A stretch of 64,000 nt of DNA from CAWULT01 sp963923455 (GTDB lineage Bacteria; Acidobacteriota; Vicinamibacteria; Vicinamibacterales; UBA2999): assembly GCA_963923455.1 (NCBI GenBank), contig CAWULT010000001.1, positions 74,868 through 138,867 on the forward strand, read 5' to 3'. A model generated the notes under the pieces. The model saw only the letters and a list, made by a program, of their open reading frames with translations. It did no database searches and had not been told where the DNA came from. The position numbers and the translations under genes are program-made. Every line of letters begins with the position of its first letter. The stretch's first letter is position 1. Shown one piece after another: positions 7,712 through 16,120 of the stretch.

Positions 7712-8323
7712 TTACGCTTCGTCGCTCGCGGCCGGTTCCGCTCCGGCCGCCGGTTCCTGGGGCTTCGCGGTCTTCGGGGCGTTCTTGCGCCCCGCGCGCT
7801 GCGCCAGGATCACGTGCATCTGGTTGCCTTCCTGCCTCGGCGTCGTCTCCGGAATCGCCACCTCGGCCAGCTCCGTCATCAGGCGTTCGAGGATGCGCCG
7901 CCCGATCTCGGGGTGCGCCATCTCGCGGCCACGGAAGAAGATCGTTGCCTTCACCTTGTCGCCATCAGCCAGGAAGCGCTCGATGTGGTGCTTCTTGAAC
8001 TGATAGTCGTGTTCGTCCACCTTCGGCCGGAACTTGATTTCCTTGACCAGGATCACGCGCTGGTTCTTCTTCGACTCGCGGGCGCGCTTCTGCTCCTGGT
8101 ACTGGTACTTGCCGAAGTCCATGATCCGGCAGACCGGTGGCACCGCCGTGGGAGAGATCTCGACCAGGTCGAGGCCCTTCTGACGCGCGATGGCCAACGC
8201 CTGCGGCGGTGGCATGATCCCCAGCTGCTGTCCGGTGTCGTCGATGACCCGGATCTCACGGACCCGGATGCGTTCGTTGGTGCGGACGCGGTCATCCCGT
8301 CGGGGCGAACGATCGAAGGCGAT
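7712..8323 (-). CDS. infC: translation initiation factor IF-3 with a non-standard start codon
   Basis: IF-3 checks start-codon pairing and keeps 30S subunits free. The first ATG in frame (8215) would remove the conserved N-terminal segment. Reading upstream gives RTNERIRVREIRVIDDTG, which is required in the family. Between the in-frame stop at 8345-8347 and 8215 there is no ATG, GTG or TTG. A strong AGGAGG at 8328-8333 (minus strand) lies 4 bases before an ATC at 8321-8323, which I take as the start, giving 203 residues. E. coli infC uses AUU, the basis of its autoregulation. The core PPVCRIMDFGKYQYQEQKR and GREMAHPEIG motifs are intact. The C-terminus adds an Ala/Pro/Glu-rich tail. Confidence 0.9.
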   Translation of the reverse strand: MAFDRSPRRDDRVRTNERIRVREIRVIDDTGQQLGIMPPPQALAIARQKGLDLVEISPTAVPPVCRIMDFGKYQYQEQKRARESKKNQRVILVKEIKFRPKVDEHDYQFKKHHIERFLADGDKVKATIFFRGREMAHPEIGRRILERLMTELAEVAIPETTPRQEGNQMHVILAQRAGRKNAPKTAKPQEPAAGAEPAASDEA

Positions 8324-8349
8324 AACTCCTCCTCGGCTCTGGGCTCACG

Positions 8350-10335
8350 TCAGGCCACGGACCCCTGGCCGGAACGTGGCTGTTCCGCGACAGGGGCCGT
8401 GAGGCGTGTGCCAATGTCTCGATGGGCGATCTCGTCGCGGGCGGCCTCGATGAAAGCCTCCACCGTCCGCGAACCCAGGTCGCCCGCCGCGCGGTTTCGC
8501 ACCGACACGGCACCCTCGGCCGCCTCCCGATCCCCTACGACCAGCATGTACGGGATCTTCTGCAGCTGGGCCTCCCGAATTTTATAGCCAATCTTCTCCT
8601 GGCGATCATCCAGTTCGACCCGCAGCCCGGCGGCCGCGAGGCGATCGCGGACGGCGGCGGCGTAGGCGCCGTGGCGGTCCGCGATGGGCAGGACCGTCAC
8701 CTGGACGGGCGCCAGCCAGAGCGGCCATGCCCCGGCGAAGTGCTCGATCAGCAGGGCGATGAAGCGCTCGAAGCTGCCGAAGATGGCGCGGTGGATCACC
8801 ACCGGGCGGTGGGGGGCGTTGTCGGCCCCGACATAGGTGAGGTCGAACCGCTCCGGGAGCTGGTAGTCCAGCTGGATCGTGGCGCACTGCCAGCGGCGAC
8901 CGATCGCGTCGGTCACGTCGAAGTCGATCTTCGGCCCGTAGAACGCGCCGTCGCCCTCGTTGATCGTGAACGTCGCCCCGACGGCCGTCAGCGCCCGGGT
9001 GAGCTCGGCCTCGGCGTGGTTCCACTGCTCGATGGCGCCCAGGAACTCCGCCGGCCGCGTCGAGAGCTTCATCTCGAGCTGCATGCCGAAGTCGCCGTAC
9101 ACCTTCTGGACCAGGCGGAGCACCCGCTCGACCTCGTCGCCAATCTGCGACTCCATGACGAAGCAGTGCGCGTCGTCCTGCGAGAACTGGCGCACCCGGG
9201 TCAGGCCGGACAGCACTCCCGAGGCCTCGTTGCGGTGCAGCGCGGTCTGCTCGTGGAGCCGGATCGGCAGGTCCTTGTAGCTGCGGACCTCGCTGGCGTA
9301 CATCAGCATGTGGCCGGGGCAGTTCATGGCCTTGAGGCCCATCTGCTCGCCCTCGGTCTCGACGAGGAACATGTTCTCGCGGTAGTGCTGCCAGTGGCCG
9401 GAGGTTTCCCAGAGCGCCCGGTTGAAGACGATCGGCGCCTTGACCTCGGTATAGCCCGCCGGTACCAGCAGCCCGCGGATGTAGTCGGCCAGCGTGTTGT
9501 ACAGGACGGTGCCCTTGGGCAGCCAGAACGTGGCGCCAGGGGCCCACGCGTGGAACATGAACAGCTTCTGCTCGCGCCCGATCCTGCGATGGTCGCGCGC
9601 CTTGGCTTCCTCGAGGCGTCGCAGGTGTTCCTGCAGGTCCTTGTCGGACAGGAACGCCGTGCCGTAGACGCGCTGCATCGGCTGGTTGCGCGCGTCGCCC
9701 TTCCAGTAGGCGTTGGAGGTGCTGAGCAGCTTGAAGGCCTTGAGGCGACCGGTGCTCGGCACGTGGGGGCCCGTGCAGAAGTCGACGAAGGTCTCGCGGT
9801 CCTTGATCGTGTAGCAGGACACCTCGGCCTGGCCGGCGGTCTTCTCCTCGATCAGCTGCACCTTGAGCGGCTCGCCGCGGGCGCCGAAGAAGCGGGTGGC
9901 CTCGTCGCGCGACCACATCTGCCGCTCGTACGGCAGGTCCTGCTGCGCCAGCTCGCGCATCTTCCGTTCGATGGCGTCCAGGTCGTCCTGCACGAACGGA
10001 CGGGGCACTACGAAGTCGTAGAAGAAGCCCTCGTCCGTGGCGGGGCCGATGCCACACTGCACCCCGGGGAACAGGTTGGTGACCGCGGCCGCCAGCAGGT
10101 GGGCCGCGCTGTGCCGGAACAGGCCCAGCGCCTCCGGGCTGTCACCCGTGACGATGCGGACCGACGCGTCGTGCGTGAGCGGATACGTCAGGTCGACCAT
10201 CCGCCCGTCGACGATGGCGGCGACGGCGGCCTTCGCAAGGCGAGGCGAAATGGCGGCCGCGATTTCCCGCGCAGGCGTGCCGGCTGGCACACCTCGACTG
10301 GATCCATCCGGCAGCGTGACGGTGACCTGGTTCAT
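8350..10335 (-). CDS. thrS: threonine--tRNA ligase
   Basis: The 661-residue class II synthetase has the full bacterial set: a TGS domain (about 1-62), the editing domain with HSAAH near residue 75 and its second zinc-site-like histidine segment, the catalytic core with MNCPGHM (zinc Cys) and HRNEASGVLSGLTRVR (motif 2), and an anticodon-binding domain from about residue 560. It charges tRNA-Thr and removes Ser-tRNA-Thr. The ATG is only 11 bases after the 3' CCA of the upstream tRNA-Val, and no Shine-Dalgarno fits in that gap. It ends 26 bases before infC. Confidence 0.96.
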   Translation of the reverse strand: MNQVTVTLPDGSSRGVPAGTPAREIAAAISPRLAKAAVAAIVDGRMVDLTYPLTHDASVRIVTGDSPEALGLFRHSAAHLLAAAVTNLFPGVQCGIGPATDEGFFYDFVVPRPFVQDDLDAIERKMRELAQQDLPYERQMWSRDEATRFFGARGEPLKVQLIEEKTAGQAEVSCYTIKDRETFVDFCTGPHVPSTGRLKAFKLLSTSNAYWKGDARNQPMQRVYGTAFLSDKDLQEHLRRLEEAKARDHRRIGREQKLFMFHAWAPGATFWLPKGTVLYNTLADYIRGLLVPAGYTEVKAPIVFNRALWETSGHWQHYRENMFLVETEGEQMGLKAMNCPGHMLMYASEVRSYKDLPIRLHEQTALHRNEASGVLSGLTRVRQFSQDDAHCFVMESQIGDEVERVLRLVQKVYGDFGMQLEMKLSTRPAEFLGAIEQWNHAEAELTRALTAVGATFTINEGDGAFYGPKIDFDVTDAIGRRWQCATIQLDYQLPERFDLTYVGADNAPHRPVVIHRAIFGSFERFIALLIEHFAGAWPLWLAPVQVTVLPIADRHGAYAAAVRDRLAAAGLRVELDDRQEKIGYKIREAQLQKIPYMLVVGDREAAEGAVSVRNRAAGDLGSRTVEAFIEAARDEIAHRDIGTRLTAPVAEQPRSGQGSVA

Positions 10336-10346
10336 GAATACGAAAG

Positions 10347-10423
10347 TGGTAGGCGCGGGTGGATTCGAACCACTGACCTCCTCCGTGTCAGGGAGGCGCT
10401 CTAACCAGCTGAGCTACGCGCCT
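10347..10423 (-). tRNA. tRNA-Val (GAC anticodon), CCA encoded
   Basis: The minus strand folds into a full cloverleaf. The acceptor AGGCGCG pairs with CGCGCCT, the D-arm is GCTCAGCTGGTTAGAGC, the anticodon stem CCTCC/GGAGG carries loop CTGACAC (anticodon GAC), and the T-loop is TTCGAAT. The discriminator is A and CCA is encoded. One mismatch sits at the outer pair of the T-stem. It lies immediately upstream of thrS on the same strand. Confidence 0.95.
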
Positions 10424-10458
10424 ATCTATTGCGAAATCAGGCTTTAACCCGAACCCCC

Positions 10459-10464
10459 AATATA
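10459..10464 (-). promoter_or_regulatory. candidate -10 box for tRNA-Val/thrS
   Basis: TATATT on the minus strand lies about 35 bases upstream of the tRNA 5' end, in the 137-base gene-free spacer 10424-10560. No convincing -35 is visible. The rest of that spacer shows no ORF or RNA fold that I recognise. Confidence 0.4.
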
Positions 10465-10560
10465 ACAAAGTCGAGGGGGCTTCGGGAACCCCAAATTTTG
10501 CGGCGGGCCTTCAGGCGGGGCTGTTCGGGCGGTTGTGCGGCGCGATCGTCTCCGTCGTGG

Positions 10561-11712
10561 TCACTTGGTGGCCAGTTGCAGCGCCTTGTCGAGCGTGGGA
10601 TCGCCGGCCGGGGGCTGCGCGCCGAATTCTACCTCGGGTTGGTCCACTTCGACGTCGGGCGCGAGGCCGCGCTCGTGGATCGAGTCGTTCTTCGGCGTGA
10701 GGTAGCGCAGATTCGAGAGCAGGAGGCCGCTGCCGTCGGGCAGCCGGACCAGTCGCTGCCGGGCGGCCCGGCCCACCGTGCGCTCGCCGACCAGCTGCGC
10801 GCGCTCGTTGCCGTCGAGGGCCGCGGCGAAGACTTCGGCGGCGCCGGCGGTGCCTTGGCCCACCAGCAGCACGACGGGCATGGTGATGGCCCCGTCCGGT
10901 GCGGCGGCGGTGACCACTTCGCGCTGGTCGCGCTGCTGCCGGATCGCCAGCGTGCCTGTCTTGACGAAGAGCCTGGCGGCTGCGACCCCGTCGTCGAGGT
11001 CGCCCTTGGCCGTGCCGCGCAGATCGACGATCAGGCGGCCCGCGCCTGCCTTGGCGAGCGTCTCGGTGGCCTGCTTCAGCCGGGACGCCGTGTCCTTCGA
11101 GAACTCGACGATGCGGACGTAGCCCGTCGTCGGATTCGCCATCCGCGAGGTCAGGTCGGTTCCGGTCGGGCGCTCCCTGGTGACCGTCACTTCGTGCGGT
11201 TCGGCCGCGTTGCCGCGGATCACGAGCAGCGCCACCTTCGAGTTCGGCGCGCCCTGCAGGAGGCGGTCGCCTTCGAACGCCGACATGTCCCGGGTGGGCC
11301 GGTTGTCGATCGCGCGGATGAAGTCGCCCGAGCGCAGGCCGGCCTTGGCCGCCGGGGACCCGTCGCGCACCGACACGACGCGCAGGTAGTACTGCCGCAT
11401 CAGCACGACGCCGAGGTCGGCCGGGCCGGGAGATGCGTTGGAGTCGAGCGCCTTGACGAGGTCGGGGGTCAGGTACGCGCTGTCGGCGTCGAGACCGTCG
11501 GCGAGCCCCTTGAGCGCGCCGCGCATCGCCCGGCGGACGTCCACTTCTTCGACGTAGTTGTTCAGGACCAGGGAGACGACGTCCTCGAACACGCGCAGGT
11601 GCTTGAAGGTGTCGTCACGGCCGATCGCCTGACCGAGGTAGCCGCCGATGACGGCGAACGCGATGACCGGGATCGAGACGGCGAGAACCCACAGGCGGGT
11701 GCGAGCGGTCAT
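10561..11712 (-). CDS. S41-family (CtpA-like) protein with lost catalytic dyad
   Basis: The 383-residue protein has an N-terminal membrane anchor (about 8-30), a helical segment, a PDZ domain (about 98-165) and an S41 protease fold. In Prc/CtpB the catalytic serine lies in SASAS and the lysine 25 residues later, followed by Gln at +4. Here the matching segment is TAGAAEVFAAAL: Gly290 replaces the serine and Arg315 replaces the lysine, while Gln319 is kept. It is therefore probably not a protease but a periplasmic binding or scaffold protein. It follows the EnvC-like gene with a 45-base gap, the usual envC-ctpA pairing. Confidence 0.85.
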   Translation of the reverse strand: MTARTRLWVLAVSIPVIAFAVIGGYLGQAIGRDDTFKHLRVFEDVVSLVLNNYVEEVDVRRAMRGALKGLADGLDADSAYLTPDLVKALDSNASPGPADLGVVLMRQYYLRVVSVRDGSPAAKAGLRSGDFIRAIDNRPTRDMSAFEGDRLLQGAPNSKVALLVIRGNAAEPHEVTVTRERPTGTDLTSRMANPTTGYVRIVEFSKDTASRLKQATETLAKAGAGRLIVDLRGTAKGDLDDGVAAARLFVKTGTLAIRQQRDQREVVTAAAPDGAITMPVVLLVGQGTAGAAEVFAAALDGNERAQLVGERTVGRAARQRLVRLPDGSGLLLSNLRYLTPKNDSIHERGLAPDVEVDQPEVEFGAQPPAGDPTLDKALQLATK

Positions 11713-11757
11713 GGATGTGTCCTCAACGTCACCTGTCGTCTGCCGGGTAGCCGGGGT

Positions 11758-12933
11758 CTAACGTGGACGGAGCCATTGTACGGGATCGACCGATCGACCG
11801 TCGATCCGCATCTCGAAGTAGAGGGCGGGCGTGCCCGCCGGAGAGGCGCCCACGCGGCCGACCTCGGTCCCCCCGTCCACCACCTGCCCGCGCTGGACGC
11901 TGAGGGCGCTCAGGTAGCCGTAGAGGGCCGAGCTGCCGTCCCCGTGGTCGACGATCACGAGCGTGCCCAGTCCGGCGAAGCCCTCCGCATAGGTGACCGT
12001 GCCGCCGTGGACGGTCCGGACCGCCGTACCTTCGGGCGAGGCGATCTCGACACCCGTCCGGACCATCGACCCACCGGAGCGGCCCGAGGGCTGGCCGAAC
12101 CGGCCGACCACCGTCCCGACGACGGGCCAGTCGAGCGTGCCGCGGAACGGCGCCAGGGGCACGACGACCGAGCCGGCCGTGAGCCCGGCGGCCTGGCGGT
12201 CGATGCGGGTCCTGGCCAGCTCCAGTTCGCCCACGTACTGCGCCGTGAGGTCGCGCCGGGAGTCGATCTGCTCGATGAGGGCGTTCCGGGCGCCGACGGC
12301 CTGCTCGGCGCGGGCCCTGGCCTGCTGGGCCGCGGCCAGTCGCGACCGCAGGTCGCGGGTCCGGGCCTGCACGTCGGCGCGGTCGGCCCGCAGGGCCTCG
12401 AGCGTCTGCCTGTGCTCGGTGATCAGGCGCTGCTCGCGGTAGGCCAGCGCCGAGATGGCACGGCTGGCCCGCGCGAAGTTCCGGACGCCGTCGCCGCTCA
12501 GGAGCAGCCGCAGGTAGCCCGTGCGTCCGCGCTTGTAGATGTTGACGAGCTGTGCCCGCACTTCGGGCAGGCCCTTCACCCGCTGTTCCTCGAGCGCGTC
12601 GATGCGCTGGGTCAGCTGCTGCAGCTCGCTGCGCGCGCCCGCGACGGCCGCCTCGGCCCGCCGCGCCTCTTCCAGCCGGATATCGCGTTCGATCTCGAGC
12701 TTGCGGACCTCGCCGAGCAGCGTCCGGCTCTCGCCCGCGAGGCGGGCGGCCTCGTCCTGCAGTGCCTTCAGGCGATCGGTGACGCGCTGTGCGAGCGGCG
12801 AGGTCGTGGTGGCGGAACCCTGCTGGGCGTGCAGGGGAGGCGTGCGTGCGACGAACGCGGCGAGCGTGATCGCGCCCAGGGACAGCCCCGCGACGACGCG
12901 CCTGCGAACTCTGCTCGCCTCTGCGGCTGGCAC
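11758..12933 (-). CDS. envC: EnvC-like murein hydrolase activator (degenerate LytM/M23)
   Basis: The 391-residue exported protein has a signal peptide (about 10-38), a long coiled coil (about 45-250) and a C-terminal LytM domain (about 280-390). The zinc ligands of active M23 enzymes are absent: the HxxxD site reads RTGVEIA and the HxH site reads PALYFEMR, as in E. coli EnvC, which activates amidases rather than cutting peptidoglycan. A role in septal wall splitting is inferred. The open frame extends far upstream over ruvX on the other strand. GTG at 12933 is chosen because it precedes the signal peptide and lies 6 bases after TATACT. Confidence 0.83.
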   Translation of the reverse strand: MPAAEASRVRRRVVAGLSLGAITLAAFVARTPPLHAQQGSATTTSPLAQRVTDRLKALQDEAARLAGESRTLLGEVRKLEIERDIRLEEARRAEAAVAGARSELQQLTQRIDALEEQRVKGLPEVRAQLVNIYKRGRTGYLRLLLSGDGVRNFARASRAISALAYREQRLITEHRQTLEALRADRADVQARTRDLRSRLAAAQQARARAEQAVGARNALIEQIDSRRDLTAQYVGELELARTRIDRQAAGLTAGSVVVPLAPFRGTLDWPVVGTVVGRFGQPSGRSGGSMVRTGVEIASPEGTAVRTVHGGTVTYAEGFAGLGTLVIVDHGDGSSALYGYLSALSVQRGQVVDGGTEVGRVGASPAGTPALYFEMRIDGRSVDPVQWLRPR

Positions 12934-12939
12934 CCGCCT

Positions 12940-12945
12940 AGTATA
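12940..12945 (-). promoter_or_regulatory. -10 box TATACT, 6 bases before the envC-like GTG
   Basis: The spacing puts the expected +1 at the first base of the start codon (12933), which predicts a leaderless mRNA. TAGTAT on the opposite strand (12939-12944) may serve ruvX. Confidence 0.55.
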
Positions 12946-12954
12946 GAGGGACGC

Positions 12955-13404
12955 ATGCGCTTCGTGGGACTCGATGTGGGCCTGCGCCGGATCGGCGTCG
13001 CGGTCAGCGACGCGTCCGGGACGCTGGCGCGCCCGGTCGGCGTGATCGACGGGTCCGGGCCGGACAGGGCCCTCGAACTGGTCGCCGCGGAAGTGGCCCG
13101 GCTGGGCGAGGACGACGGCGTCGCGGCGATCGTCGTCGGGTTGCCGCGACGGCTCGACGGGTCGCCCACGACGCTGACGCCGGTCGTGGAGGCCTTCGCA
13201 CGCCGGCTCGAGGCGAGGCTGTCGCTGCCGGTTCACCTGCAGGACGAGCGGCTGACCAGCCGCGAGGCCGAGAGCCGCCTGGCCCTCCGCGAGAAGGACT
13301 GGCGCGTACGGAAGCGAAAGCTCGACGCAGCCGCGGCCGCGATCATCCTGCAGGACTATCTCGACGGCCGGCCGCGCGCCGGAGAGGCCGGGACTCCGGC
13401 GTGA
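12955..13404 (+). CDS. ruvX: Holliday junction resolvase-like / pre-16S rRNA nuclease YqgF
   Basis: The 149-residue RNase H-fold protein starts RFVGLDVGLRRIGVAVSD and carries IVVGLPRRLDGS, QDERLTS and the C-terminal RKLDAAAAAIILQDYL. In E. coli YqgF acts in 16S rRNA 5' maturation. The much longer open frame upstream is antisense to envC/S41, so the ATG at 12955 is the start. It overlaps mltG by four bases (GTGA). Confidence 0.93.
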   Translation: MRFVGLDVGLRRIGVAVSDASGTLARPVGVIDGSGPDRALELVAAEVARLGEDDGVAAIVVGLPRRLDGSPTTLTPVVEAFARRLEARLSLPVHLQDERLTSREAESRLALREKDWRVRKRKLDAAAAAIILQDYLDGRPRAGEAGTPA

Positions 13405-14447
13405 GGCGGATGCTCGTGCGGGCGGCGCTGCTCGGCGCGCTGCTGCTGGCCGCGGCCGGCGTGGGAGCGTGGGCCGTCTGGAGCCGCGTGCAGGCGCCGT
13501 ACAAGGGCTACGCCGAGGCGGAGCGGTTCGTCGACATTCCACCCGGTACCCGCACGGCCGAGATCGGCGCGCACCTGGCGGCGGCGGGCGTCGTCAGCGA
13601 CGCGCGGGTGTTTCGCGTCGCGCTGTGGTGGACCGGGCGCGGGCGCGCGCTCAAGGCCGGTGAGTACCGGTTCGATCGGCCGATGACGGTGCTGGCCGTG
13701 ATCGACACGATCGCCCGCGGCGACGTCTTCTCGCAGAAGGTGACCTTCCCCGAGGGGCTGACCATTCCCGACCTGGCCGCCATCTACGCGGCCCGCGGCC
13801 TGGGCGCCGCCGCGGACTTCGAGGCCGCCGCCCGCGACGGGTCGCGAATCGCCGACCTCGATCCCGACGCGCGCGATCTCGAGGGCTACCTGTTTCCCGA
13901 TACCTACGCGGTGCCCCGCGCGACGCCGGCCGCGACGATGGTGGGGTTGATGGTCGACCGGTTCCGGGCCGCGTATTCGGACGACCTTCGCCGGCGCGCC
14001 GCGCAGCAGGGGCTGACCACCCGTCAGGTCGTGACCCTGGCCTCGCTCGTCGAGAAGGAAACGGCCCGCGCCGAGGAGCGGCCGCTCGTCGCGGCCGTCT
14101 ACCGCAATCGCGTGCGGCTCAAGATGGGTTTACAGGCCGATCCGACCGTCGTCTACGCGCTGCGCAAGGCCGGTCGCTACGACGGCAACATCCGCAAGCG
14201 CGACCTCGCGCTCGATTCGCCGTACAACACCTACCGCTACGCGGGTCTGCCGCCGGGGCCGATTGCGGCGCCGGGCCAGGCCTCGCTCGAGGCCGCGCTC
14301 GCCCCTGCCGGCGTTCCGTACCTGTACTTCGTCAGCCGCAACGACGGTTCCCACGTCTTCGCCGAGACGCTGGCGCAGCACAACCGGAACGTGCAGGAGT
14401 TCCAGGTGCGGTACTTCCAGCAGCGCCGGCGGCGCGCGGCCCGCTAG
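13401..14447 (+). CDS. mltG: endolytic transglycosylase MltG
   Basis: MltG is an inner-membrane lytic transglycosylase that terminates nascent glycan strands. The 348-residue protein has an N-terminal transmembrane segment (about 5-27), a LysM-like region (KGYAEAERFVDIPPGT) and the YceG catalytic domain, with the glutamate in LASLVEKET (about 214-222) and LQADPTVVYAL. The GTG start overlaps the ruvX stop, a common yqgF-mltG arrangement. Confidence 0.95.
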   Translation: MRRMLVRAALLGALLLAAAGVGAWAVWSRVQAPYKGYAEAERFVDIPPGTRTAEIGAHLAAAGVVSDARVFRVALWWTGRGRALKAGEYRFDRPMTVLAVIDTIARGDVFSQKVTFPEGLTIPDLAAIYAARGLGAAADFEAAARDGSRIADLDPDARDLEGYLFPDTYAVPRATPAATMVGLMVDRFRAAYSDDLRRRAAQQGLTTRQVVTLASLVEKETARAEERPLVAAVYRNRVRLKMGLQADPTVVYALRKAGRYDGNIRKRDLALDSPYNTYRYAGLPPGPIAAPGQASLEAALAPAGVPYLYFVSRNDGSHVFAETLAQHNRNVQEFQVRYFQQRRRRAAR

Positions 14448-14456
14448 CGCGGGCCG
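14439..14456. terminator. stem-loop at the mltG/nadK convergent junction
   Basis: GGCCCGC TAGC GCGGGCC forms a 7-bp perfect stem with a 4-base loop that includes the mltG stop. There is no T-tract, so it would act weakly or with Rho. Confidence 0.35.
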
Positions 14457-14465
14457 GCTGCGCGG

Positions 14466-15374
14466 CTACTCCCGGCCGCCCCGCTCGCCCCACTTGAGTT
14501 TCTCGCGGAGCAGCTCGAAATAGCTGCGCGCGGGCGCCTTGACGAGCGCCAGCGTCCGCTCCGACTTGCGGATGCGGATCACGTCGCCCCGGCGCAGCGG
14601 ATAGCCCGACTGCCCGTCGTAGGTGACGAACACGTCGTCGACCGATTCGTCGATGTGCGGCCGCACCTCGATGACCTCGCTGCCCGGGATCACGATGGGC
14701 CGGTTGGTCAGCGTGTGCGGCGCGATGGGTGTCAGCACCAGTGCGTCGACGTGCGGGTGCATGATCGGGCCGCCAGCCGCCAGGTTGTAGGCGGTCGACC
14801 CGGTGGCGCTGGCGACGATCAGCCCGTCGGCCTTGACACGCGTGACGAGCGCGTTGCCGACGAACACCGAGAGCCCGATCATCCGCGAGAGCGCGGCCTT
14901 GGTCAGCACGACGTCGTTCAGCACGATGCGCGAGTCGAAGTGCTCCTGGCCGCGATAGGCGTCGGCCGCCAGCATCAGCCGCTCCTCGTAGAGGGCCGTG
15001 CCGTCGATGACGGCTTCGAGCGACGGATACAACTCGTCGATGCGCGTCTCCGTCAGGAAGCCGAGGCTGCCGAAGTTGACGCCGAGCATGGGCACCTGCC
15101 GGCCCGACTGCGCGATCCGCGTGGCCATCCCGAGCAGCGTGCCGTCGCCCCCGAGCACGATGACGAGGTCGGCGTGCTGGGGCAGTTCGTCGCGGCTGCA
15201 GCGCGGCACGGCGGCGTCCGCGCCGGCCAGCAGCGCCGTATCGGTGTCGTAGACGACGCCGATGCCGCGGCCGCGCAGCCAGGCGGCCAGATGGGCCAGG
15301 TGGTCGGCTGCGGGGGAGAGGCCGGTCTTGGCGACCAGCCCGACTCGGGCGAGACGAACGGGCGCTGTGCTCAT
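14466..15374 (-). CDS. nadK: NAD kinase
   Basis: NadK phosphorylates NAD to NADP. The 302-residue protein shows the GGDGTLLGMA catalytic motif (about 75-84), the NFGSLGFLTE segment, LNDVVLTK, and the conserved ADGLIVASATGSTAYNLAAG block that binds NAD. The ATG overlaps the tlyA stop (ATGA), and it is the last gene of the hsp20-to-nadK operon. Confidence 0.96.
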   Translation of the reverse strand: MSTAPVRLARVGLVAKTGLSPAADHLAHLAAWLRGRGIGVVYDTDTALLAGADAAVPRCSRDELPQHADLVIVLGGDGTLLGMATRIAQSGRQVPMLGVNFGSLGFLTETRIDELYPSLEAVIDGTALYEERLMLAADAYRGQEHFDSRIVLNDVVLTKAALSRMIGLSVFVGNALVTRVKADGLIVASATGSTAYNLAAGGPIMHPHVDALVLTPIAPHTLTNRPIVIPGSEVIEVRPHIDESVDDVFVTYDGQSGYPLRRGDVIRIRKSERTLALVKAPARSYFELLREKLKWGERGGRE

Positions 15375-16102
15375 GACGGCCGCAGGTGGAGCAGGAACTC
15401 GACGTTGCCCTTCTGACCCGTGATGGGAGACGGTGTCGCGCCCACGCGGGTCAATCCTACCTCAGCCCCCGCGGCGGTCACCTCGTCGAGCACACGCGCC
15501 TGCACCGCGGCGTCGCGGATGATGCCCTTGCGCACCTCGTCGCGGCCGGCCTCGAACTGCGGCTTCACCAGCGCGACGACGTCGGCGCCGGGCCGCAGCA
15601 CCGGAGGCACGACGGGCAGGATCTGGCGCAGCGAGATGAACGAGACGTCGATCACGACGATGTCCACCGGTCCCGGCAGATCCGCCAGGGTCAGCTGCCG
15701 CGCGTTGAAGTGCTCGATCACGATGACGCGCGCGTCGTTGCGCAGCCGCCAGTCGAGCTGGCCGTGGCCGACATCGAGCGCGACCACGCGGGCGGCGCCG
15801 CGCTGCAGCAGTACGTCGGTGAACCCCCCGGTCGAGGCGCCGATGTCGAGCGCCTCACGTCCGGCCACGTCGATCCGGAAGGTGTCGAGTGCGTGGGCGA
15901 GCTTCAGCCCCCCGCGGCCCACGTAGGGGTGATCGGGCGCCAGCAGCGCGAGGGCAGCCGCGGTGTCCACGGGCGTGCCGGCCTTGCTCACGACGCTGCC
16001 GTCCACGGTGACCTGGTGCGCGAGGATCAGCGCCCGGGCGCGCTCACGCGACGGTGCGAGCCCGCGTTCCACGACGAGCTGGTCCAGTCGAGTTCGGCCC
16101 AC
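15371..16102 (-). CDS. tlyA: TlyA-family rRNA methyltransferase / hemolysin A family
   Basis: The 243-residue protein has an S4 RNA-binding domain (about 1-60, RLDQLVVERGLAPSRERARA) and an FtsJ-like methyltransferase domain with GASTGGFTDVLLQRGA as the SAM-binding motif I. ALVKPQFEAG near residue 180 provides the lysine. TlyA enzymes methylate cytidine 2'-OH groups in 16S and 23S rRNA. The hemolysin name is historical. It lies 18 bases after ispA. Confidence 0.9.
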   Translation of the reverse strand: MGRTRLDQLVVERGLAPSRERARALILAHQVTVDGSVVSKAGTPVDTAAALALLAPDHPYVGRGGLKLAHALDTFRIDVAGREALDIGASTGGFTDVLLQRGAARVVALDVGHGQLDWRLRNDARVIVIEHFNARQLTLADLPGPVDIVVIDVSFISLRQILPVVPPVLRPGADVVALVKPQFEAGRDEVRKGIIRDAAVQARVLDEVTAAGAEVGLTRVGATPSPITGQKGNVEFLLHLRPS

Positions 16103-16120
16103 AGGCTCCGCGCCTCGCGA

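Noticed and set aside
10336..10560. T-box or other riboswitch leader for thrS
   Set aside because: The tRNA gene occupies the space directly before thrS, and no T-box core sequence is present.
10429..13404. 991-codon plus-strand open frame
   Set aside because: Only its last 149 codons are a gene (ruvX). The rest is antisense to the S41 and envC-like genes.
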